Of a stretch of 64,000 bases of DNA, positions 24,683 to 37,299 are shown in pieces. Below the pieces are notes generated by a model that was given only the letters and a program-made list of their open reading frames with translations, did not search any database and was not told the origin of the DNA. The translations under genes were made by a program, and so were the position numbers. This DNA is from Panagrolaimus kolymaensis (taxonomy: Eukaryota; Nematoda; Chromadorea; Rhabditida; Panagrolaimidae): positions 2,728,001-2,792,000 of the forward strand of contig JAJQJQ010000033.1 of the NCBI GenBank assembly GCA_028622995.1. The letters run 5' to 3'. Each line of letters starts with the position of its first letter. The stretch's first letter is position 1.

Positions 24683-25907
24683 TCACATAATCAAAATAGT
24701 TAAGAAATTTCTTAGTTCATCAGGAAAATTTGGAATGGCTTTTAGTAGCCTATCACAAGCTCCACAATATCCAATGAATTCGGTTTTTTCGTAACACAGA
24801 CAGCATGAGTTGATTGCTGCAGAATTTGGTGGCGCTTTGATCTTTGTTGACGTACTAATCACTGATGTGAGAGTTGATGGAAAACCATTTGCTTGAAGTT
24901 TAGACAAGAAATCACCATTCATTTCTTGAATTGATTTAGCCGATTTAAGTTGAACTTGATCTATTTTGACATTTTCAATACCATCCACAAGTGATTCCAA
25001 TCGTAGCACCAGTTGAATTTCGCCTTCATAAATTTCCCGAATTGGTCGAATAATTGAAACACCAGGAAATCTTTTATCTATGGCAGCTGTTAATTGAGCG
25101 ATAGAAGCACCTAAAAAATATAATATATGATTAAAATGAAATGATGAAATAATACCTCTTCCAAAGCAAAGGGCATCAAATGAGTTTTGAGCAATTGTTT
25201 CAGCGCAATTAGATACCATAACTTTTGGAATATTCAAAGATTTCGCAGCACGATAAACCAATAATTCGAAAAGAAGACGTTTAAATTCAAGTCTATCATT
25301 CTTTGCTGAAGCTTTACCAAAGAGATATTTGAGAACGCTCGCCTAAAAACAATGTGAATAAATACATTTTCTCTAGCAATAATAATAACCATACTTTTCC
25401 TTGATCGATGGATGGTTCTTCTGTTATAAATTCAATTTCTTGTTTAAAAACATCAGAAAAATGAATGAAATTCCATTTCCATGGCATATCGAGTTCTTTT
25501 TGTTTTTGTAATGCTTGAGAATATTCCATCTTTAATTGGTCAGCTTGGATAGATTCAAGGATCACTAACACCTAAAAGCTTGCTGTAGAAATTTTTAATA
25601 AGGTGAAAAAACAAACCTGTGGTTTAGCTTCGAGTCTTTTATGAACTTCCTGGTTAACGCCAGTTTTAACAGTATTTAACAAAAAATTATCAGCTAAAGT
25701 TCCTTTCCAAATTAGTAAAACATCCTTGGTTGTGCCATCTTTGAATATTCTATTTTTTCCAAGAACATAAGAAAACTTGTGATGAACCATGTTGATGAAG
25801 CATTGACGACAATATACAGCTTGTTTTGGATTATCACTGTAATAAAGAGCTGGTAGATCACATTTTAAACATTTTCGATTTGCAATAACAGATGGATCAT
25901 CTCCCAT
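24683..25907 (-). CDS. CTU2: Cytoplasmic tRNA 2-thiolation protein 2
   Basis: Four exons (25907-25617, 25571-25395, 25342-25156, 25110-24683) encode 360 residues. CTU2 (yeast Ncs2) pairs with CTU1 to thiolate U34 of Lys, Glu and Gln tRNAs using sulfur from URM1. The N-terminus has a CxxC pair (CLKCDL) and YCRQCF, then HKFSYVLGKNRIF and KDVLLIWKGTLADN where active family members carry the SGGxxS PP-loop; the loop is degenerate here, as is usual for CTU2. Later blocks are LGHR-like helices, VMVSNCAETIAQNSF, RPIREIYEGEI and a C-terminal pair of CxxC motifs (CCLCYEKTEF, YCGACDRLL) expected to hold metal. Its 3' end faces the nuclear receptor gene 270 bp away. Confidence 0.95.
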
Positions 25908-26670
25908 TTTTATTCATATGTTGTTTGTTGCCTAAAAAAGTTGACATAATTATTGAAATGATTGTTAGACATTTTTCCATATGATAGGACAAGGCGCCTA
26001 AGGCGGAGCATGAAAAAAAAAGAAAACAATTTTGGTGACAATGAAAAATATTAAAACCGAATGAACAAACAAAATAAATAATGTGCGGTTGATTCAAGAC
26101 GACGAAAAGAAAGCAAAAAAGTAACAAAGTTTTGCTTTTTTTTGTTTGTTTGAAGAACTACGTTTTGCCAATTCATATTTCGCACGTTTTATTAAGGGTT
26201 TGAATATAAAAAATTTAAAATCAAAACAATTTTTTATCAGTGATTGAAAATAAAATTTGTCAGAGAAATCCTTCCTCTTTATTGTGCTTGATTTCCTTTT
26301 ATAATAGTTTTTTCTTTACCTAGCTTCAAATAGGATTTATTGTGAAATGCATGGAGATAGAGTAAATGCTTTATCAATTTTTGCATGGACGTGAACAAAA
26401 ATTAGGGATTTGTTTTTTATCCTTCGTCCGTAAAGCGTTTATTCATAATTTGTCGATCTCGCGAGCTCTTCGTAAAAAGCCGAGAAAGAACTCTTCCTCT
26501 AAAAAAAAGCTTGGTAAAAAAAACTATAGCCCTATAAATTAATCCGTCATGATTTATTACTTTTGCAAGATTAATTTTGTTTTTCTCAATCGCTCGCAAA
26601 AAAACGTTGATTTCGTGCTTTAATTTATCTTTAAAGATTCCTTTTTACAAGTGGTAATACTTACAGATCA
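25908..26670. other. Divergent intergenic region, CTU2 / PCCA
   Basis: 763 bp holding both promoters. CTTACAG at 26660-26666 is a likely trans-splice acceptor four bases before the PCCA start. Nothing else is seen. Confidence 0.5.
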
Positions 26671-29187
26671 ATGCGGTTCACTCACTTTTTATCACTTGCT
26701 GTCCTTAGGCGTACGCCTTCGTTAATTATTCCTCGACAAAATCAAAACTTTGCTAAATTGTAAGTTCCTCTTTCTCCACAAATTTAATGAACCAATCTTT
26801 TATTAAGATTTTCAACAAGCGGCGGTGAAGCTCCGTATGATCATGAATTATACACTCTTGATCCTATTAATCCCGATGAAGCAAAATTCGATAAAATCCT
26901 TATTGCAAATCGAGGTGAAATTGCTTGTCGTGTAATTAAAACTGCAAGGGCTATGGGTATTAAAACAGTTGCGGTTCATTCTGATGTTGATTCAAACGCT
27001 CTCCATGTTAAGCTTGCTGATGAAGCTGTGTGTATTGGAACTGCTCCAACATCGGAATCATATCTAAGAGCTGATAGGATTCTTGAAGCTGTTAAACAAA
27101 CTGGCGCACAAGCTGTAAGTTTGTTTATATTTACCCATTTGATAATTGAGTTGTCATAGTAATATTCTTTGTTATTTAAGGTTCACCCTGGTTATGGCTT
27201 CTTATCAGAAAATACTAAATTTGCAGCACAATTAGAAAAAGTTGGAGCAAAGTTTATTGGACCTAATTCTAAAGCTATCTTAGATATGGGTGACAAAATT
27301 CATTCCAAAAAAATTGCTTCTAAAGCAAAAATTAGCATGATTCCTGGTTATGATGGTGAAATTAAGGTAATACATACATTTTTCATATGGAATACAAACA
27401 AAATAAAACCAAATAAATTTAATAATGGTTTTCACCACAAGAAAATTTGTAAACCAATATGTTAGTATTTTTTTAGGATGAAGATGAATGTGTAAAAGTA
27501 TCCAATGATATTGGTTATCCTGTTATGATTAAAGCTTCTGCAGGTGGCGGTGGTAAAGGTATGCGTGTGGCATGGAATGATAAAGAATGTCGTGAAGGTT
27601 ATCGGTAAAAAAAATTGTCTCATTTTTTACATTTATTTTTCTTGTTTAAGCCTTTCCAAACAAGAAGCAGCCTCATCCTTTGGTGATGATCGAATGTTGG
27701 TTGAAAAATTCATTGATAATCCACGCCATATTGAAATTCAAGTTCTTTGTGATAAACATGGACAAGGTATTTGGCTTAATGAACGTGAATGTTCCATTCA
27801 ACGTCGAAATCAAAAAGTTATTGAAGAAGCCCCTTCATCATTTATTGACCCCGAAACACGTCAAAAAATGGGTGAACAAGCTGTTTCATTAGCACGTACA
27901 GTTGGATATGATTCAGCTGGAACTGTAGAATTTTTAGTTGATAGTAAAAAGAATTTTTATTTTCTTGAAATGAATACTCGTCTTCAAGTCGAACATCCTA
28001 TTACTGAAGGCATTACAAATATTGATATCGTTCAACAAATGCTTCGGGTTGCATATGGACATAAATTAAATATTAAACAATCTGATATTGGTATTAATGG
28101 TTGGTCATTTGAATGTCGTGTTTATGCTGAGGTTTGTTTTTTACGTTTTTATGAATGTAAATGTAAAATGCCAAAATTTTAGGATCCATACAAAGGTTTC
28201 GGTCTTCCATCAGTTGGTCGATTGACTAAATATGAAGAACCTCTCCACATTCCTGGAATTCGTTGTGATTCAGGTATTCGTGAAGGCTCAGAAATTTCAA
28301 TTTATTATGATCCTCTTATTTGCAAACTTGTTTCACATGGTAAAGATCGTACAGAAGCCCTCGATCGTATTAGCGCTGCTCTCGATCATTATGTTATTCG
28401 AGGTGTAACTCATAATATTCCCCTCCTTCGTGACATCGTTGAAGAAGAACGATTCCGTCGAGGAGATATTACAACTAAATACCTTACTGAAGTTTATCCA
28501 GAAGGATTCCAAGGTGCCACCCTTTCAAATGAAGAAGAGCGTGGCATTATTGCTGTTTGTAGTGCTTTGAATGCTCGCAAAGTTTCTCGAGCTCAACAAT
28601 ATACTAATCAATCTCGACAAACTTCAACTGCCATTAATCCTTATTCAAAACATTATAGTTTTATTGCAACTCTTGGAGAGGGAGGTGATAAGAAAAAACA
28701 AGTTAAAGTTGATGCATATTTTGAAAATGCTGATCCAACAAAAGCTCGAGTTAAAATTGATGGAAAAGAAATTACTGTAAATGGAAATATGAATCTATCA
28801 CATTCAGTTCTTAATCTCGAAGTTGACGGAAAGCCACTTATCACTCAAATTGCATCCAAAAAAGCTGGAAATTTCACTCTTATTTATAAAGGTTCTCCAT
28901 TCAAACTATCAATTTATCCATCCATTGCTGTGGAATATGTTAAACATATGAAAGAAAAGCCTAAACTTGATCTTTCAACGGTTGTATTATCACCCATGCC
29001 AGGTGCAATTAAATCAGTTAAAATACAAGTAGGCCAAATGGTTTCTGAAGGTCAAGAGCTTGTTGTTATTGAAGCAATGAAAATGCAAAATTCTCTTCAT
29101 GCAGGAAAAACAGGGAAAGTTAAAGCAGTTAATTGCAAAGAAGGATCCACCGTTGATGAAGGTGAAATCCTTGTTGAACTTGAATAA
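26671..29187 (+). CDS. PCCA: Propionyl-CoA carboxylase alpha subunit, mitochondrial
   Basis: Six exons (26671-26759, 26808-27114, 27181-27366, 27477-27604, 27651-28131, 28183-29187) encode 731 residues, matching the family length. The biotin-dependent enzyme carboxylates propionyl-CoA to D-methylmalonyl-CoA in odd-chain fat and branched amino acid breakdown. The Arg-rich N-terminus ([13 protein letters not shown]) fits a mitochondrial presequence. The biotin carboxylase domain shows [24 protein letters not shown], the ATP-grasp Gly loop [36 protein letters not shown] and [16 protein letters not shown] linker domain follows, then a biotinyl domain with AMKM, where Lys697 is the biotin site. 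The tail ends EGEILVELE as in PCCA, and nothing is missing. The paralogous methylcrotonyl-CoA carboxylase alpha is less likely because of the long linker. Confidence 0.97.
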
Positions 29188-29544
29188 TAATTTTTAGAAA
29201 TGCGTTGTATTAGCAGTTACTTAAAATATTAATAATAAAATGAAAAACTTATTTTTTAGTAGTTTTTATGTTTTTGGAGAAAAACGTTAGTTTAAAAATA
29301 ACTATGACAGGATTTTGTAGTGAATGTTATTGTTTTTTAAATAAATACAATGTTTAATATTTTTTTAATGCTAGAATTAACACATGCGGTTATGGAAGCA
29401 TGATCATAACCTTTTTCATAAAGTTCAAAAATAGGTTTTGTATCAAGAGTAATTGTTCATAAAACATTTATTTAAAAACAAAAAAATCAATTAATTACAA
29501 TTATTTTGGGTCATTAACAGACGACTAATGGCAATCAAAATAAA
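29188..29544. other. Convergent intergenic region
   Basis: 3' flanks of PCCA and the Lys-rich secreted gene. AATAAA words on the plus strand (for example at about 29233 and 29340) could end PCCA. Nothing else is seen. Confidence 0.5.
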
Positions 29545-29863
29545 TTAGTTTGAAGGTTGTTTCTTAGCTTTTGCAGATTTCTTTCCTTTTTTATTTCCTT
29601 TCTTTTTACCTTTACCCTTTTTTCCTTTTCCTTTTCGTCCTTTCTTATGAACCTTTTTCTTTTTATGCTCCTTTTTTCCCTAAAGTGTCAAAATTTAAAT
29701 TCCTCAATGGAAGTTAAAGTTATCTTACATCAGATTGTTCAGCAACGCTTACGGCTGCTTCAGAAGATTTGGATATATCGGTTGTTTTTGAATTTTTATC
29801 ATCAGTGGCAGCTGTCAATAAAAGAAGAATGGCAAGAATGGCAGCAAATAAAATTAATTTCAT
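29545..29863 (-). CDS. Small secreted lysine-rich protein
   Basis: Two exons (29863-29729 and 29679-29545), separated by a 49 bp GT-AG intron, encode 89 residues. Residues 1-19 form a strong signal peptide (KLILFAAILAILLLLTAA), followed by a short acidic-polar linker (TDDKNS to AEQSD). The second exon is almost entirely Lys and Gly (KKEHKKKKVHKKGRKGKGKK and similar). There are no Cys residues and no repeats with dibasic-flanked, amidation-type (GKR or GRR) peptide cores, so a classical neuropeptide precursor is unlikely. A secreted cationic peptide (matrix-binding, antimicrobial or effector-like) is possible, but I see no family. The exon-exon boundary falls between the acidic and basic halves. 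Confidence 0.75.
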
Positions 29864-31313
29864 GGCTTATAAATTCTTGTAACTGAAAATTTAAAAGTTT
29901 TAATTCACTATTGTTTGAAGGGATAGAAAGTTTGTAATAAAACTCGAAATACTCAGAAACAAAAGCAACAAAAGTTTATAAAATCCAAAAAGGATGGGAA
30001 TCAATTTAAATTGTTTACAACTGTACTCCAATTATTCAAATAAAACCATTTGTATCCTTTTTAAATACGACCATGAACAAAAAAATAAACTTGGAAACGT
30101 TCTCATTGATTGGTCAATCACAAACGTTTAAGAAAATAAAAAGAAATTCATTAACAAAAAATAAAATTAATAGGTCATGGTGTTTTTTTATTATTATTTT
30201 CTCGACCCAAATTATCCAAAAAAGGCATTCCGTTTTTTTATTTTTTTATAAAATTGTGTTAACTATCCAACAAAATTGTTTATTTCCCAAAATAAATATT
30301 ACAAATACAAGCAAGCACATGGCAGCATGACAGGTAAAAAGACAAACAAAAACAAAAAAGTTGCTAAATGAATTTAGAAAGAAAAAACCAAAGTAAATAA
30401 ATGAAAAATCCATAAAAAATACTTTTTGCAGAATTTGGCAATTCCATTCAGTAAAAAGTTTGCATCAAAACAAAAATTTCCAATGGAAGCAATTTTGGCA
30501 CTATTTGAAGCTGTCAAAATAAAAGTAATTTCAATTTATTTTAATTTTATTCTTGAGTATTTGCTTTTCTTTAAAAAAAACAAAATGAAAGTTTTTTAAT
30601 TTTTTCAATGTCAAAAAGTTTGTTAGTAAAAGAGAAAATAGAGCCATTTGCTATTTTATTATAATCATCTTTCAAACCCATTTTTAAATAAATATTGCTT
30701 TTCCATAACAGTCTTTCAAAATTTTTCATAACCAAAGTAATTGTATTTTCATACCATCTTTTTTAAGGTTGAATAATTAATTGTTATTTTGAAGCATAGT
30801 TAAATTTGTGTTCCATTACATTAGCCAAATATCGAAAGTTCAAGCGTAAAATGGAAGTAGTAAACAAGTAGATTATGACGGCAATAATATCAAATACAGA
30901 AAATAAGTTATCATCTGAAGCGAAAATTCATTATAAAAGCAATGAAATCTTTTTAAATTATTTTCATTTTCATAGTCAGTTTTAAAAATCTGACGGTGGA
31001 AGATTGAATTGTTATTGCAGAAATATAACTGGAGGTATGATGTTTATGTTTGTCTCTTTTTATGAAATTCTTAAGCTCACATTTGAATAACCAAAAGAGA
31101 CCTCTATATACATCTTTTGGGTAAATTGGCTCCAGCATCAATGTCAAAGTGTAGCTTGAAAATCCAACAAAAAAAAGAAGGATTGACTCGAATCCAAATT
31201 TTTGGGACCTTAAAAATCTATTTTGTTTCAATAATCATGGAAAATTTTCTCCCGTGTCGTTTAATTCTTTTATTACAATAGCTTAATTTGAACTATGTAT
31301 TTTTTTTAGTAAA
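29864..31313. other. Divergent intergenic region between two small secreted genes
   Basis: 1.45 kb, AT-rich. A 92-codon minus-strand open stretch at 30953-31231 has some coding texture but no ATG-plus-acceptor context and no family, so I do not call it. TTTTTTAG at 31303-31310 is the probable trans-splice acceptor of the next gene. Confidence 0.45.
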
Positions 31314-31855
31314 ATGGTGCAACCAAAATTCATAATCATTGCAGTAGTTTTAATCTTCGGCTTGGGTTCTATTCTTGCCACTGCCACTGATGGTGATAGT
31401 GAGTTTTTGTTTTGTATTTTTTGATTCCAATCAAGCATAAAAATTTTGAGATTAAAATAGAAACTAATTAGTTTAAAAAAAATTACTTTGCTAACAAATA
31501 TTTACAGAAAAGTATTTATTACGTTATCATTTGCTTGAATGACTTTGAACTTGATCATCTAAAAAAACATTTTTGAACAAAATTAATTCACAAAACATTT
31601 TTAGCTGTTGTTACAAAAAACAAATATCGCCCATTTCAACAAATTTCATTTGATGATGGTTTACAAGATTATGTTCCGGATGTTAGCGATGAGGATCTGG
31701 GTTATTTTTATAACTTTTGTTCCATGCTTCCACGTTTAGAAGCACTCGGAAAAATTCCAAAAAATGAAAAAACTCAAACCATGTGTAAGAAGCTTCGATT
31801 TGTTCTTAATCCAATGTATGATAAAGCTGCGTTAAAAGATTATAAATGGCTTTAA
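31314..31855 (+). CDS. Small secreted protein, unknown family
   Basis: Two exons (31314-31398 and 31605-31855) encode 111 residues. The ATG sits 3 bases after TTTTTTTAG, a good trans-splice acceptor. Residues 1-24 are a signal peptide (FIIIAVVLIFGLGSILATA). The mature part of about 85 residues is mixed alpha-like sequence with two Cys (YNFCSM and TMCKKL) that could form one disulfide, and it ends DYKWL. No family is recognised. The signal-peptide end (ATATDGD) resembles that of the neighbouring Lys-rich gene (TAATDD), but the mature parts share nothing. Confidence 0.75.
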
Positions 31856-32064
31856 AACAATCATACAATCTCGTGAAACTTTTTTTAAATATTAGTCTTT
31901 TTATTTCCTTGTTTCATTATCTCATGTGATAAATTTTTTGTGATTTGCTCGAGCTTAATATGATCATATTTTGTGTCAAATGCGTTACAACTTAAAATAA
32001 ATATACGATTGTGCTTTGAATCTTTTTATTCAAATACGGGGAAATACATACATTTGAATGAAAA

Positions 32065-34832
32065 TTATAAGTTAGCATAAGAGGCAAGAATGGACACAAG
32101 TTGTTCAAAGCTTTTTTCTTGTTGATGAAGATAACATCGAGCGGCAAACATTAAATCAAGAATAATTAAATCATCCGTGTCATCAAGCTCTACTTCAGTA
32201 GGAAGCTCAGGTGATAAGCGGAAAAACGGGGCATTCTTTGTAAATGCAAATGCGCGAGCTCGATCAACAACAGGGCCATCCGATGCACAAATCTTAAACA
32301 AAATAATTAATTTACACTTAATTCAAGCGTCGAGTTAATTTACTTGATCGATAAACATTTTGGTAAGAGACATGAATCCTGTAATTTGGTTATAACCATT
32401 TCGAAGGATATCTCCGAATCCTTGTGGAACAGAAACAGTTGCTGCATTTGTTGATTTTGCTGGTGGACGTCCTGTTCCAATCGAAACAACGCAGGCTAAT
32501 GGTAATGGAGGTTGATTCTGAAACACATAGAGATTTGTCTATACGATTATTTCAAAAACTAACATTTAATTGTCTTGTAATATCAAATTTAGTTAATTCC
32601 ACGAGGAGATCAGAGGATGGATTATTAGCCATTAATCCGCCATCAAGATACATTTGTTTAGGGGAATCGAAATATGTTGGAGCTGCACTCGAACATCGAG
32701 CCGCAAACCACGCCGCTGTACTTTTGGTTGATGTTTCACCATTAATATCGTAATTTTTTAGAAGAATCAATTTTGGAGGCATTACATCAGCTTTAGTGGT
32801 AGTCACAACAAGCTTCAAACCATTGAATTTTGATATCGTTTCCATGGTTGTTGATTCTCCAAGTTCTTGTTTGAGAAATTCTTCAAGTCGGCTTGAATCA
32901 TATGGTCGCTTGCCAAAAAATACTTTATCTCGGAAACGAATATAAAGCTTTAAAACTTCAAAGGTTGATTTTCCTTTAGCTAATGCAAGAGCTATAATGG
33001 CTCCGGTGGAAGTTCCTCCAATGAAATTGAAAAATTGGGCGATTAAAACTTCTGGATTTCCAAGCTTTTGTTGAAGTCTATTTTCGAGTTCTTTGAGAAT
33101 TATAACAGACATAATTCCTCGAATTCCTCCCCCATCAAGGGATAAAACTCGAACACCTCGTGGTGAATTGGGTTTTAAAACTTGTTCAACAAGAATATCT
33201 TGCATTTGCTCCATTATTGCTAAAAACATATGAAAGTTATAATGATTTCAAAATGATATGAATAACAAAACACATTTGTTTATGATTTCGCAGTCAAAAA
33301 AGCTTACGCGATATGTAAACTGGATTATTATTTGTCTCTAATTCTTTTAAAATTCTATCAAGTTCTGACCACATTGATGATGATACCTTGCTGTAAAAAA
33401 AATAATTTAGTTTACGAAAACAAAATCTTTCAAAGAATCATACCATTTTGATTTCAACGAACTTTTGTCAATGGCGAAACCTAATGAATGAAATAATTTA
33501 ACAAACGCTATATTTTCATGCTAAAAATAAAATAAAAATCAATCCTTCCAAAACAAAAAACAATCAATTTCTAACCACAAAAGCTGCTTCTAAAGCATTT
33601 CGTCCATCAGCATCTTTTTCTTCAGTGTTAGCTCCAAGGGCAATCAAATGCAATACCATAGCTAAATCACCATTACGAATGCAAGCAAAAAGCGGAGTTT
33701 CCTTATGTTCATTTTTTATCTCCAAAAATTCATGGCTTTTGTCTAAGATTATGTCAGCAACTTCTTTTTTAAATGTATTTTGAATTGGTTTATGAAGGGG
33801 TTGAAAGCCTGCATTTATCATTCGTTGAAAACCATTAGAATCAAGTCGTTTTGCAAGAGTTTTTACTGAGCTGTAATACGTTTAATTGCTATCCATCGAA
33901 TTTAATTAGCGGGTAAACCTTGTTATGTATTCCTAGCTATAACCAAATAAACTTACTTCATGATTCCATTTTCAACGGCTAAAGCCATAGGAATTTTTCC
34001 AGTTTGGTTTTGTCCATAAAGACTTGCTTCATCTATGGTTTGTGATAACAATAAATTTTCTAAGAAATCAGGAAAATGCAAAGAAGCGATGTGAAATGCA
34101 TTGTTTCCCTTGAGATCAACAGCATTTGGATTGGCGCCCATTGCAAATAAAAGATTCGCAATATCTAATTGTTTATTTGAAATTGCTAAATGAAATGATA
34201 GTTCACCAGTATCAGCCGTGACATTTAATAAATATCTAAATTTATGTGAAGGTAATATCGTAACACTGCTAAAACATAGTACTAAAATTGTACTCACTCA
34301 GCTGGGTTTTGTACTTTTTGAAGGGATTTTGAAACATAACCAATGCAACCAATAGCACAAGCACATTGAAATTCACTCCAATTTTGATGATCAAGAGCAA
34401 TTTCAATAAATTTTGCCAAATCTCGAGAATTTTCTAAAACTTCTTGACCAACTTCGCTTAAATTTTCGAGTCTTTGAGCAATAAACAATGCTTCTTTTTC
34501 ATCCGTGGTTGAATAAACTTGCTTTCGAGCATCTTCAAATATAACACTAATTGTTCCAGCTTTACTGTTTTTATAAACAGTAAAATGTTTTAATTGGTTA
34601 TCAGTGGAAATTTTGATGAGCTCATTAAATATTGGATCCACAATCTATATTTTTATTGAAACTTTGGGAAGCAAAAAGGAGGTCTTACTAAAGTTTTAGT
34701 TGCAGAAGTTGAAGGTTTTCTTTGAAAAAATGAACTCGATTGTGCGGTTTGGATAATTTGAGCGGCAACTGGAGCAAATTCCCTTGCCTCAGCAATTTTT
34801 GTCATAAATCCAAAGAAGTTATTTCGATTCAT
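32065..34832 (-). CDS. Ankyrin-repeat patatin phospholipase A2 (iPLA2-beta / PLA2G6-like)
   Basis: Nine exons (34832-34689, 34644-34298, 34235-33957, 33870-33576, 33520-33444, 33390-33308, 33219-32564, 32517-32344, 32292-32065) encode 760 residues, close to PLA2G6. After an N-terminal region come ankyrin-type repeats (GELSFHLAISNKQLDIANLL, GNNAFHIASLH, ETPLFACIRNGDLAMVLHLI, GRNALEAAF). The patatin domain has the oxyanion loop DGGGIRG (437-443), the nucleophile elbow GTSTG with Ser479, and DGG with Asp601 as the second member of the dyad. The enzyme should be a calcium-independent, group VI-type phospholipase releasing fatty acid from phospholipid. All catalytic motifs are intact. The start is preceded by TTTCAG, a trans-splice acceptor, and the FAM114 gene ends 344 bp upstream on the same strand, so co-transcription is possible. 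Confidence 0.93.
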
Positions 34833-35176
34833 TCTTTCAATGTGACTGAAATTATTAGGAATAAATAGGTTTCGTATAGTTAATGAAAGATGATGGCTCT
34901 CTTATTTTTCCTCTTTTTTAGATTCTGAGATTTACAAAATTCATAATAGCTATCAGCTTTGACTGAAATGTAAGAATACAGCCAAATAAAAATGTTTACA
35001 ATGCTTTTATATTTGATAAAAAAAAATCAATAAAAATCTACAATCTCATTTTACAATAATAATAACAAAAAAACTTTTATTTTTTTCATTTATAAACAAA
35101 GCCCGTGAACAATGGAGTTAGCACATTCTTGTATACTGTAGTTAAATAATAATTTTACACAACTTTCCATAAATAA
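34833..35176 (-). other. Possible intercistronic region, FAM114A to PLA2G6-like
   Basis: 344 bp between two same-strand genes. A minus-strand AATAAA lies at about 35075-35080, and TTTCAG ends at about 34845, just before the downstream ATG. The spacing fits a nematode operon. Confidence 0.4.
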
Positions 35177-37299
35177 TCACCATTCCACCCAATCGTTATT
35201 ACCGCTGTTTTCAGCACTTTCATTTTCTTTTTTTGATTTTTCAATCTTAGTTTTAGTATATTGAGGACGGGCAACTTCATCAAATTCTGCAGGATTAAAA
35301 AGAAAACCATCATCGGGAAAGAAAGGGCGAGCAAGTTCTAGAGCTTTTTTGAGGTAATGACAAGCATTAGAACATTCAAAAAATATATTTGTTACAGCTT
35401 CTTCTACTTTGGTACTTTGTTCAACAAGACTTAGAAGGTTAGCATATTGAGATGCGAAAAACGAAAGACGACGGCAAATGAGGTATGAAAATCCGAAAAT
35501 AGATTCAAGTTCAGGGCGTGATTGGGAAACAATCATTTGTTGAACAAGACGACAAAGACACTGAAAAGATGATTTACATTAAACGCTAAAATAAAGCATA
35601 GAAAATATAAGCTTACTTCAATAGCTTTAGAAGTTAGTTTTGCTAAAGCGAGAATGGCAAAATTATGGAATTCTTCGACATTGATTTCTCCGCCTTTATC
35701 AACTTGTTCTTGTCTCTGTGATAATTCTTCTGTCAATTCTTCATTAGCAGTTAACAAAGGAATAGGTTTATAACCAATGTTAAATTTATTTGACTGCTTT
35801 TTGATTTCTTTACAAAATTCTTCTGTAAGGCATTCACTTACATCTTCTAAGCAAAAGTTTGAAACTTCTTCGTCAAATTTACTATAAAAAAAGAAACATT
35901 GAAAAAGTGCAATTTTTAAAAACCAGCTTACATAAATTGTTTATTGGCAACTTTTCCAGCAAAATAATCCTTTGAAAGAAGTTCAAAACATTCCAAATGA
36001 ACAAGGCCATCAAATTCTTCAAATTCTCTTAAAAAGCTTGATCCATGTTGTCTTGCTAATGGATTACCATAACCTAGCATTTTGGTTGGGCTACTTGGTG
36101 GTGCATCTTGATCTTCTTTAAGCTTACGTAAAATTTCTGAGAGATTTTGATTTTGTTCTGGTTGCAAAAGGAATCGTCTTTTTTCATCCTAAATTCGAAT
36201 ATGATAAGTAAGGGTTTAAAATGAATGGGAATTAAAACTAACGTCATTTTTAACGGTCAAAGTTTCAAAGGTTTTCTTTCCAATAGTTTCTAGAACGTCT
36301 AATGAACCATTTACAATAGAACCAAAGCCTCCAAAGAATCCACCAAAGCTTTTATGTTGTTGTGATGGTTCATTCATTGGAAAATGATGTTGACTTCCTT
36401 AAATTTTTAACATATTTTTATATTCCTTTTATATTAATCAAACCTTCCGGAGATTTTTCACTGCATTCATCGCTAGACATGGAAGGTTTTGGTTCCTTTA
36501 TTTGTTGAGCATCTTCAAGAATTTTTCTACGTTCAGCAACTGAAAGCTTCGCCGCTTCTTCTGGAGCGGGAATACCAAGACCTGATTCAACAACATTTGA
36601 AATACCTTCTCCTGCAATAATTTATATTAATAATAACCGAAATATTTGTACACTAATAATGAACAAAAAAAATGTTTAAAAAAATCTTTTAAAAAATATT
36701 ACGAAATCTCTAGCTTGATTGGAAACGTCAGCATAAGCGACATAAAAAGCAAAGTAAGTTTAAGGTTAACATAAAAAAACACGAGAGAGAAATTACTTAC
36801 CAACTGCGCTAACAACATTTTGAAGGGTTGACCAATCGAATAAGCCTTTAGACTCATCCTCACTGTTAACTCTTTTAATATTCGACGACTTTTTTGACGA
36901 AGAAATTTTATTGTGTTCCATTGATTGACGATGAAAATATTCATCATCATCGTCATCTTCAATTTTTTCAACATCGGGTTCTGAATCCGCTTCAGTGTCA
37001 GCTTGTTCACCAAAATCTTCCCAACCATCGTCGATTTTCAAATTTTTATTTGGAAGTTTAGGAGATGGTTGCTCTTCATGCTGGTGTTGTTGTGGTACTT
37101 CTTTAGTCCAATTAGCTGATTTATCAGCATCCGCATAAGGTCCACTAACATCCAGTATTTCTTCTACTTTTGGTTTCTCTATTACTGGATGTAAAAATTC
37201 TGGGGGTTCTTCTACGACTTTTTTAACTCCTTTGATGTCACGTGCAAGCTCTTCTTCGCCTTCGGAAGCTGAATGAAACGAATCATCTGAATCAACCAT
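35177..37299 (-). CDS. FAM114A2: FAM114A (NOXP20-like) protein
   Basis: Six exons (37299-36801, 36611-36444, 36397-36243, 36188-35932, 35881-35617, 35560-35177) encode 575 residues. The family signature is clear: DWSTLQNVVSAVG running into EGISNVVESGLGIPAPEE and LSVAERRKILEDAQ, then GGFFGGFGSIVNG and LDVLETIGKKTFETL. The N-terminus is long and acidic (SASEGEEE, EDDDDDEY) and contains DDGWEDFGE, a tryptophan-acidic patch typical of the family. The middle and C-terminal parts are predicted helical and end WVEW. FAM114 proteins are cytoplasmic and Golgi-linked with poorly defined function, possibly as Rab2 partners. TTTTATAG five bases before the ATG suggests trans-splicing. It could be the first gene of a two-gene operon with the phospholipase downstream. 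Confidence 0.9.

Noticed and set aside
30953..31231. 92-codon minus-strand open stretch
   Set aside because: No ATG with trans-splice context, no splice partner and no family resemblance; kept only as a note in the intergenic entry.
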